A DNA stretch of 5,368 nucleotides from an uncultured Gemmatimonadota bacterium (GTDB lineage: Bacteria > Gemmatimonadota > Gemmatimonadetes > Gemmatimonadales > Gemmatimonadaceae): positions 1 to 5,368 of the forward strand of contig CAMPKM010000236.1 in the NCBI GenBank assembly GCA_946887155.1, given 5' to 3'. The position numbers and the translations under genes were made by a program. Positions 1-4,387 of the stretch are shown one piece after another. Under the pieces are notes generated by a model, which ran no database searches, was not told the DNA's origin, and saw only the letters and a program-made list of their open reading frames with translations. Each line of letters begins with the position of its first letter. Position 1 is the stretch's first letter.

Positions 1-98
1 GAAGCGCGAACTGCCAAGGGCGCGAACTGCCGAAAGGCGCGAACTGCCGAAAGGCGCGAACTGCCAGAAGGCACGAACTGCCAGAGGCGCGAACTGCC
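1..98. repeat. Tandem array of a ~17 bp repeat, left arm (six copies)
   Basis: Six copies of the word GCGCGAACTGCC begin at 4, 20, 37, 54, 71 and 87, so the period is 16-17 bp. The copies are identical except the fifth, which reads GCACGAACTGCC. The linkers between words vary slightly (AAGG, GAAAG, AGAAG, AGAG). The array starts at the window edge and may extend further left. The same word occurs in reverse complement in the array at 237-336, so the two arrays form a large inverted repeat. I see no CRISPR features: the period is too short and there are no unique spacers. I do not recognise a named repeat family. Confidence 0.9.
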
Positions 99-236
99 AG
101 CAACATCGTACCACGACGGCAAGGACAGCACGAAGGTCGTTGGCGCTTCATGACCGGCATTGCTCACTGCTTCCGGAATGCCGTATTCGGCACGTCTGAA
201 CTCGCCGGCTGTGCTCTCCAAGCCGATGCGCTCTTC
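99..236. other. Core between inverted repeat arrays, no supported gene
   Basis: These 138 bp are bounded on each side by six copies of the same repeat word in opposite orientation. Short open frames exist on both strands, but none has a convincing ribosome binding site or a recognisable product. One minus-strand frame is free of stops through the whole core, which may be chance in GC-rich DNA or the remnant of a gene. Counting the arrays, positions 1-347 are a 347 bp stretch in which I see only repeats and this core. Confidence 0.5.
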
Positions 237-336
237 GGCACCTCGCGCCGTTTGGCACCCCGCGCCGTTTGGCAGTTGGCGCCCTTTGGCAGTTCGCGCC
301 CCTTGGGCAGTTCGCGCCCCTTGGCAGTTCGCGCCC
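237..336. repeat. Tandem array of the same ~17 bp repeat, right arm, inverted (six copies)
   Basis: Copies of GGCAGTTCGCGC, the exact reverse complement of the left-arm word, begin at 237, 254, 271, 288, 306 and 323, with a period of 17-18 bp. The three copies nearest the gene (288, 306, 323) are perfect. The copy at 271 has one mismatch, and those at 254 and 237 have three and two, so the array decays toward the core. It ends 11 bp from the stop codon of the minus-strand gene at 348-806. A transcript reading out of that gene would run into it and could fold it against the left arm. Confidence 0.88.
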
Positions 337-347
337 GGCTGCCCTCC

Positions 348-806
348 CTATGGTTCCAGCACCCGAACCCTCGTCACGAAATACTCCGTCTCACCAAAGC
401 ATGTCGTCGGAACACCGATGTGCTGCTCGTAGGTCAGCGAAACCTTGCGTCCCGCGGCCTGTTCGATCGCGCCCGCAATACTGTCATCCCGCACCGTAAA
501 CGCAAACAACATCGGCGCGCTGCCGGGAATGTTGGACATCTGGAGTTCTCCCTCCCACGTCTTGCAGAGCCAGCCGCGCCGGGAGAGTTTCTGCACCCAT
601 CCCACACGATCCCCTGTTGAGTAGTCATACGACAGCGCGATCGACGCCCAGACACTGAACACGACGAGCGGGCCGAGTATCAGCGTCATGAGGGTCAATT
701 TCCCCCAGTGCTGGCGAAAGAACCCGCGGCGTGGCTCAACGGGCTCCGGCGGCTGATCTGCGGGTGGAGGTGAGCCGGGATCGGGAGTGGTTTCGTCGTC
801 CGCCAT
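348..806 (-). CDS. Conserved hypothetical protein with one membrane segment
   Basis: The protein has 152 residues. Residues 1-25 are rich in Pro, Glu and Asp and look disordered. A hydrophobic segment at about 37-59 is a likely single membrane anchor. The C-terminal domain (about 65-150) carries conserved-looking motifs: GDRVG at 65-69, WLCKTWEGEL at 79-88, FTVRDD at 103-108, YEQH at 126-129, and GVPTTCFGETEYFV at 131-144. It has two cysteines, C81 and C136. From recall, this domain is widespread in Proteobacteria, Bacteroidota and related phyla as an uncharacterised protein, sometimes carrying an unfounded 6-phosphogluconate dehydrogenase label. I assign no function. The ATG start is supported by GAGG six bases upstream, and the stop is TAG. 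With a Pro-rich N-terminus before the anchor, the conserved domain would probably face the periplasm, but the topology is inferred. The gene is divergent from ispG. Confidence 0.88.
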   Translation of the reverse strand: MADDETTPDPGSPPPADQPPEPVEPRRGFFRQHWGKLTLMTLILGPLVVFSVWASIALSYDYSTGDRVGWVQKLSRRGWLCKTWEGELQMSNIPGSAPMLFAFTVRDDSIAGAIEQAAGRKVSLTYEQHIGVPTTCFGETEYFVTRVRVLEP

Positions 807-854
807 GAGATGCCTCGCCGAGATTCGTTGCCGGCCTGCCCGGGACCCGATGCT

Positions 855-891
855 CCCTCCGCGCGGATAGTTTACAGCACGCGCGGGAGGG
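855..891 (+). promoter_or_regulatory. Stem-loop enclosing the ispG ribosome binding site
   Basis: CCCTCC GCGCG (855-865) pairs with CGCGC G GGAGGG (880-891). This gives 11 Watson-Crick pairs with one bulged G at 885 and a 14-base loop (866-879). The right arm contains the Shine-Dalgarno sequence of ispG, and the GTG start at 898 lies six bases past the stem. If the leader starts upstream of 855, the stem would mask the site and limit translation. If transcription starts inside the loop, the left arm is absent and the site is free. The inverted repeat could instead be a protein-binding site shared by the two divergent genes. Confidence 0.5.
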
Positions 892-897
892 TGCGAA
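869..897 (-). promoter_or_regulatory. Candidate sigma-70-like promoter for the membrane protein gene
   Basis: On the minus strand TTCGCA (892-897) and TAAACT (869-874) are separated by 17 bp, each matching four of six consensus positions. Transcription would begin near 862 and leave a leader of about 55 nt before the ATG at 806. In GC-rich DNA such partial matches are weak evidence. Confidence 0.3.
885..891 (+). promoter_or_regulatory. Ribosome binding site of ispG
   Basis: GGGAGGG lies six bases before the GTG at 898 and is a strong Shine-Dalgarno match. It fixes GTG 898 as the start; the nearby GTG at 891 is out of frame. Confidence 0.8.
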
Positions 898-2133
898 GTG
901 TCGCTTCAGGCTCGACGACAAACAGTCACGGTTCGCGTGGGCGATGTCCCGGTCGGTTCAGCTCACCCGATCGTGGTGCAGTCCATGACAAACACCGATA
1001 CCGCCGACGCCGTGTCCACCGCCCGGCAGGTTATCGCGCTGGTCGGTGCGGGATCCGAGCTCGTGCGTGTAACTGTCAATACCGACGAAGCCGCTGCGGC
1101 CGTCCCGGAGATCGTTGCCCGCATCAGCGACGCCGGCGTCACCGTACCCATCATCGGCGACTTTCACTACAACGGTCACCTGCTGCTCACCCGCCACCCT
1201 GCGTGCGCGTCGGCGCTGGCAAAGTACCGGATCAATCCCGGCAACGTCGGAAGCAAGCGGCGCGACGAGAACTTCCGCACGATCATCGAGGTGGCGAAAG
1301 CCAACGACAAGCCGGTACGCATCGGCGTGAACTGGGGATCACTCGACCAGGACCTCCTGACGCAGATGATGGACGAAAACGCGCTGCGTTCCGAGCCGGA
1401 CGACGCGCGAGACGTCTACATCAGCGCGATGGTCGAGAGCGGCGTGCGCTCGGCGGCGTTGGCCGAGGAAACCGGCCTCGCGCATGACCGGATCATCATT
1501 TCCGCCAAGGTGTCGCAGGTCGCGGACCTGGCCGACGTGTATCGCCGCCTGGCGGCACGTTGCGACTATCCGCTCCATCTCGGCCTGACCGAAGCCGGCA
1601 TGGGCAGCAAGGGCATCATTGCCAGCGCTGCTGGCCTGGCGATCGTTCTCGCCGACGGCATTGGCGACACGATTCGCGTGTCACTCACGCCGCGCCCCGG
1701 CGGCGACCGCACGGAGGAAGTGACCGTCGCCCAGCAGGTGCTGCAGTCGCTCGGGTTACGGCAGTTCGCGCCGCAAGTAACGGCGTGTCCCGGTTGCGGC
1801 CGGACGACGTCGACGTTCTTTCAGCAAATGGCGGAAGACATCCAGGCACACCTCAAGCGAAAGATGCCCGAGTGGCGGGACCAGCACCCTGGCGTGGAGG
1901 AGATGCGCGTTGCCGTAATGGGGTGCGTCGTGAACGGACCGGGCGAGTCGAAGCACGCCCACATCGGCATCTCCCTGCCGGGAACGTTCGAGGAGCCGAA
2001 GGCGCCGGTGTATGTCGACGGCCGGTTGCATGTCACCCTCAAGGGTGAGCGCATCGTCGCCGAGTTTCTCGAGCTGCTGGATGATTACGTGGCCCGCCGG
2101 TACCCGGCCGCCCCCGCCGGCGTGGCTCGTTAG
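898..2133 (+). CDS. ispG: 4-hydroxy-3-methylbut-2-enyl-diphosphate synthase (GcpE/IspG)
   Basis: IspG is a cytoplasmic [4Fe-4S] enzyme of the non-mevalonate (MEP) isoprenoid pathway. It reductively opens the ring of 2-C-methyl-D-erythritol 2,4-cyclodiphosphate to give HMBPP. The protein has 411 residues, which fits the single-type bacterial enzyme (about 370-420); the insert domain of the plant/Chlamydia type is absent. The N-terminal barrel begins with VxVGxVPVG and [12 protein letters not shown], and NPGNVG sits near residue 114. The C-terminal cluster domain has CPGCG (C297, C300) and CVVNGPGE (C343, E350). This matches the three cysteines and one glutamate that bind the cluster in the family. 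The start is GTG at 898, behind a strong ribosome binding site that lies in a stem-loop. The stop is 3 bp from that of the convergent HD-domain gene, with no terminator between. No other isoprenoid gene is in the window. Confidence 0.98.
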   Translation: MSLQARRQTVTVRVGDVPVGSAHPIVVQSMTNTDTADAVSTARQVIALVGAGSELVRVTVNTDEAAAAVPEIVARISDAGVTVPIIGDFHYNGHLLLTRHPACASALAKYRINPGNVGSKRRDENFRTIIEVAKANDKPVRIGVNWGSLDQDLLTQMMDENALRSEPDDARDVYISAMVESGVRSAALAEETGLAHDRIIISAKVSQVADLADVYRRLAARCDYPLHLGLTEAGMGSKGIIASAAGLAIVLADGIGDTIRVSLTPRPGGDRTEEVTVAQQVLQSLGLRQFAPQVTACPGCGRTTSTFFQQMAEDIQAHLKRKMPEWRDQHPGVEEMRVAVMGCVVNGPGESKHAHIGISLPGTFEEPKAPVYVDGRLHVTLKGERIVAEFLELLDDYVARRYPAAPAGVAR

Positions 2134-2136
2134 GCT

Positions 2137-2742
2137 TCAGTCCGGGATCGTTGCCAGCGCGTCCAGCGTCTGGCGGAGTTCGTCGAGGATCGCCGTGGGC
2201 GCGCCCTCCGACCCGGAGAGCCGGTCATGAAGCCGGCGGTACGAAGCCAGGGCGCGAGTCTTGCCGCCGGGCACGCGGGCCCAGATCGATTGCACTTCCA
2301 CGGTGCGCCGGAGGTCGGCGACCAAGGTGGCCGCGCTATGCAGCGCGTGGGCAGCCGCGAGCAAGCGACTCTCCGCTGGCGCATTGGCCAGGCGATGCAG
2401 TAGATCCTCGCGCCGTTCTTCAGGACCGAGGTCGAGTCCATCGTCGGCGGTACGCCGCTCCGTGGCCGGCTGGGCGATGTCGAGGACGCGAGTGCCGAAC
2501 TTCTCCGCGATACGATGGACAAATACGTCCTGGCTGAATCGTTCGCGTGAATAGTCCTCAACCACTTCGAGCAGGATGCCGGCGGTCACGGTGTCCTCGT
2601 CACTTCCGTACCGGGTGAGGATCACGGCGAGGTTTGCCGACTGCGTGGAATACGGTGGTCTCGTGCCGCGCCGGACCTGCTGGTCGTGATGTTTGGCGGC
2701 GAACGCGAGCGCGTGGTTGATTCGGTCCGAGTATCCGGTCAT
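2137..2742 (-). CDS. SpoT/Mesh1-like HD-domain protein with degenerate active site
   Basis: The protein has 201 residues and resembles the HD domain of RelA/SpoT and of small alarmone hydrolases. The fold landmarks are AAKHHDQQVRRGTRPPY (15-31), the GILLEVVED helix (55-63), FGTRVLDI (82-89) and the LLAAAHALHSA helix (127-137), followed by WARVPGG and SYRRLHDRL. Active members hydrolyse the 3'-pyrophosphate of (p)ppGpp with Mn bound by PYxxHP, HD and AD(K)LHN residues. Here H becomes Q34, HD becomes E59-V60, the later D becomes H132 and N becomes S136. Only the E62-D63 pair remains. The frame is intact and full length, so this looks like a maintained pseudoenzyme rather than a broken gene. Whether it binds a nucleotide or acts otherwise is unknown. 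The ATG start has no clear Shine-Dalgarno sequence. The gene lies downstream of the terminated cupredoxin gene and probably has its own promoter. Confidence 0.8.
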   Translation of the reverse strand: MTGYSDRINHALAFAAKHHDQQVRRGTRPPYSTQSANLAVILTRYGSDEDTVTAGILLEVVEDYSRERFSQDVFVHRIAEKFGTRVLDIAQPATERRTADDGLDLGPEERREDLLHRLANAPAESRLLAAAHALHSAATLVADLRRTVEVQSIWARVPGGKTRALASYRRLHDRLSGSEGAPTAILDELRQTLDALATIPD

Positions 2743-2828
2743 GACGAGTTGCGCCGTCGCGGTCAGACCGGGATCGTCGCTGAAGGAAGGTTATCGAACG
2801 CGATCAGACCTGGCATGGCATCCGCTAC
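2743..2828 (-). other. Leader region of the HD-domain gene
   Basis: This 86 bp stretch lies between the terminator and the HD-domain start and must hold any independent promoter for that gene. I see no convincing -35/-10 pair and no good Shine-Dalgarno sequence. A short perfect inverted repeat, CGGTC-A-GACCG, lies at 2760-2770, 18 bases before the start. Confidence 0.35.
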
Positions 2829-2867
2829 AAGGGAAAAGAAACCGGGAGCGACTTTCGCCGCTCCCGG
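2829..2867 (-). terminator. Rho-independent terminator of the plastocyanin-like gene
   Basis: CCGGGAGCG (2842-2850) and CGCTCCCGG (2859-2867) form a perfect 9 bp GC-rich stem with an 8-base loop. On the minus strand the stem is followed at once by the T-rich run TTTCTTTTCCCTT (2841-2829). It begins 23 bases after the TAA of the cupredoxin gene. The plus-strand side lacks a T run, so it should act in one direction only. It separates the cupredoxin transcript from the HD-domain gene. Confidence 0.9.
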
Positions 2868-2890
2868 GAAGAACACGCATGCTGATCGCG

Positions 2891-3370
2891 TTACTGGATC
2901 GTGATTTCGCCCCGCATGTTCATGGCGAGGTGGGGCGTGCAGAAGAATGGATACTTGCCGGGCGGCAGGTTGGCGAGCGACATCGTCCACTCTTCATTCG
3001 GGTTCAGGAACATCTGGGAAGAACCGTCGACGGAATTCGGCATGTTGGCCCAGAGCTGGTCCTTCGAGCCCGCCGGAATCGTTGCCGGGTCGAACCCAAC
3101 GTTATGCGGAGCGCCGCTGACCATGACAAACTTGATGCCGTCGCCGGCCTTGGCCGTGATGTTGGCGGGTTCATAGCGATATCCCGTCGCATCGCCAACC
3201 ATGTTGACGACGTGAGTCGTGCCGGTAATTGGCGCAAACGCAGCCGAGCCGGTGGGCGCCGGCGTCACCGCCGGGGTCGTCGCTGTATCAGTCGCAGGCG
3301 CGTTCTCTCCGCCACCGCACGCACCGAGAAGTACAACGCCCGAGAGAAGGGCGACACCGAGCACTCGCAT
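2891..3370 (-). CDS. Plastocyanin-like blue copper lipoprotein
   Basis: The protein has 159 residues. Residues 1-17 are a lipoprotein signal peptide ending in the lipobox LGA-C18, so the mature protein should be lipid-anchored at C18. A Thr/Ala/Pro-rich linker (about 22-48) leads to a single cupredoxin domain (about 52-159). The copper ligands of type 1 sites are visible: H89 in GAPHN, then C144, H147 and M152 in CTPHLAMNMRG. The C-x2-H-x4-M spacing matches plastocyanin; M150 is a less likely alternative. Its role is probably one-electron transfer in the cell envelope, but the partner is not in the window. I chose ATG 3370 over the upstream in-frame ATG at 3562. Only the shorter form puts a signal peptide at the N-terminus, and GGAGG stands nine bases before it. 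The gene ends in a strong terminator, so it is probably transcribed alone. A Crp-like palindrome lies 78 bp upstream. Confidence 0.93.
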   Translation of the reverse strand: MRVLGVALLSGVVLLGACGGGENAPATDTATTPAVTPAPTGSAAFAPITGTTHVVNMVGDATGYRYEPANITAKAGDGIKFVMVSGAPHNVGFDPATIPAGSKDQLWANMPNSVDGSSQMFLNPNEEWTMSLANLPPGKYPFFCTPHLAMNMRGEITIQ

Positions 3371-3379
3371 TTCTGGAAG

Positions 3380-3384
3380 CCTCC
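3380..3384 (-). promoter_or_regulatory. Ribosome binding site deciding the lipoprotein start
   Basis: GGAGG on the minus strand lies nine bases before the ATG at 3370. It supports that start over the 64-codon longer open frame from 3562. Confidence 0.75.
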
Positions 3385-3447
3385 GATAGGTCACACCGTC
3401 GATCCAGGAAAAGGTCGACCAAAACGGCTGGATCTCCGAATGGTCGG

Positions 3448-3465
3448 TTGTGAATTTATTCACAA
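3448..3465. promoter_or_regulatory. Crp/Fnr-type operator-like palindrome
   Basis: TTGTGAATTTATTCACAA is a palindrome with 16 of 18 positions symmetric. It contains TGTGA-N6-TCACA, the exact half-sites and spacing of the Crp consensus. It stands out as an AT-rich island in GC-rich sequence between the divergent lipoprotein gene (78 bp away) and hisN (149 bp away). A Crp/Fnr-family regulator is the likely binder. The identity of that regulator and the direction of control are inferred. No clear -35/-10 pair was found at a canonical distance on either side. Confidence 0.6.
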
Positions 3466-3541
3466 GCTCCGGCCGCGCAATCCCGAACCTCATCACTGCG
3501 CGCTTGAGGCGGTCAGACATTTCGATGAGCCGGCTGACGGG

Positions 3542-3557
3542 AATCGTGCAAACGATT
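3542..3557 (+). promoter_or_regulatory. Small inverted repeat upstream of hisN
   Basis: AATCGT-GCAA-ACGATT is a perfect 6 bp inverted repeat around GCAA, ending 56 bases before the hisN start. As RNA it would be a short hairpin capped by a GNRA-type tetraloop. As DNA it could be a half-site pair for a regulator. The stem is only moderately stable and no poly-T follows it, so it is not a terminator. Confidence 0.3.
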
Positions 3558-3613
3558 GTCACGGCTCAGATTACTTCGCTGATCCTTGCTCCTCGCTCTC
3601 ATCTGGTAACCCG

Positions 3614-4387
3614 ATGATCCAGTCGTTGTTGCTCGAAGCTGTGCACGAGGCCGCCCTCGTGTGTGGCAAAACGGCGCTTTCACATTTCCGGACGGGAATT
3701 GCGGTCGAACTCAAGGCAGATGGCTCCGAGGTAACTCGCGCCGATCGAGAGGCGGAATCGGCGGTACGCCAATGGATCGAGTCGCGTTTCCCCGGTGACG
3801 CGATCATGGGCGAGGAGTTCGGCGCTCGCGGGACAGGCACGCGCCGGTGGTTGATCGATCCGATCGACGGCACCCGCAGTTTTGTGCGCGGCGTACCGTT
3901 ATGGGGGTCGATGGTCGCGGTGGAAGAAGATGGTGTCGTGCTGGCGGGCGCCATCAACTGCGCTGCCAGTGGTGACTTCGTCGTCGCGTCGCGTGGAGAA
4001 GGGTGCTGGCACAATGGCGCACGCGCATCGGTATCGAGTGTCAGCGACATTAGCGACGCCACCGTGTCAGGCACCGATCATCGCTTTCGCTGGCATCCAG
4101 CGCGCCTGCCCCGGTGGATCGACTTGTGCAACCAGGTGGCCATCGCTCGTTCGTGGGGAGACTGCTATGGCTATGTGCTGGTGGCGACCGGGCGAGCGGA
4201 ACTCATGGTCGACGATCGCCTCAGTCCGTGGGACGTCGCGGCGCTCGTGCCGATCATCGAGGAGGCCGGCGGAGTGCTCACGGACTGGAACGGACGGCGC
4301 GGGATGGGCGCCGACGCGGTCGCCACGAACGCGGCGCTGGCCGATGACCTCCGCGCGCGACTGGGCGTGCCCGAACAGGCTTCCTAA
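3614..4387 (+). CDS. hisN: Histidinol-phosphatase, inositol monophosphatase family (HisN type)
   Basis: The protein has 257 residues, a normal length for the family. This Mg-dependent phosphatase fold has GEE (66-68), WLIDPIDGTRSF (79-90) with D82 and D85, and WDVAALVPIIEEAGG (206-220) with D207. These are the metal-binding residues of inositol monophosphatases. Several features point to the HisN subgroup, which converts L-histidinol phosphate to histidinol in histidine synthesis: FRTGIAVELKADGSEVTRADREAE (25-48), RSWGDCYGYVLVATGRAELMVD (179-200) and a C-terminal TDWNG. Other phosphatase substrates cannot be excluded. The open frame runs far upstream, but ATG 3614 places the usual N-terminal helix at the start; the Shine-Dalgarno sequence is weak. 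The remaining his genes are not here. The TAA stop overlaps the TAG stop of the convergent M16 gene (4384-4387). Confidence 0.85.
   Translation: MIQSLLLEAVHEAALVCGKTALSHFRTGIAVELKADGSEVTRADREAESAVRQWIESRFPGDAIMGEEFGARGTGTRRWLIDPIDGTRSFVRGVPLWGSMVAVEEDGVVLAGAINCAASGDFVVASRGEGCWHNGARASVSSVSDISDATVSGTDHRFRWHPARLPRWIDLCNQVAIARSWGDCYGYVLVATGRAELMVDDRLSPWDVAALVPIIEEAGGVLTDWNGRRGMGADAVATNAALADDLRARLGVPEQAS

Noticed and set aside
1..336. CRISPR array
   Set aside because: The period of 16-18 bp leaves only 4-5 bp between words, there are no unique spacers, and no cas gene is present.
150..620. Forward open frames over the repeat arrays and the minus-strand membrane protein gene
   Set aside because: Their translations are low-complexity repeats (WQFAP, GSSRPL) from the arrays plus the antisense of a conserved gene. 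They have no ribosome binding site or recognisable domain.
810..1487. Arg-rich forward frame overlapping the ispG start
   Set aside because: It is an out-of-frame shadow of ispG, with composition typical of frame-shifted GC-rich sequence.
2760..2770. CGGTC-A-GACCG as an operator for the HD-domain gene
   Set aside because: Only 5 bp arms in GC-rich sequence, with no supporting promoter elements. It is too weak to call as a regulatory site.
3556..3561. TTGTCA as the -35 element of a hisN promoter
   Set aside because: It matches five of six consensus bases, but no acceptable -10 hexamer lies 16-18 bp downstream.
3371..3562. 64-codon upstream extension of the lipoprotein gene
   Set aside because: It would bury the signal peptide and lipobox inside the protein. 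A good ribosome binding site and normal N-terminus occur at 3370, and the extension crosses the Crp-like palindrome.
2693..3613. Long N-terminal extension of the hisN open frame
   Set aside because: It lies antisense to the HD gene end and the cupredoxin gene and crosses the terminator. The translation is Arg-rich with no domain, and normal HisN length begins at 3614.
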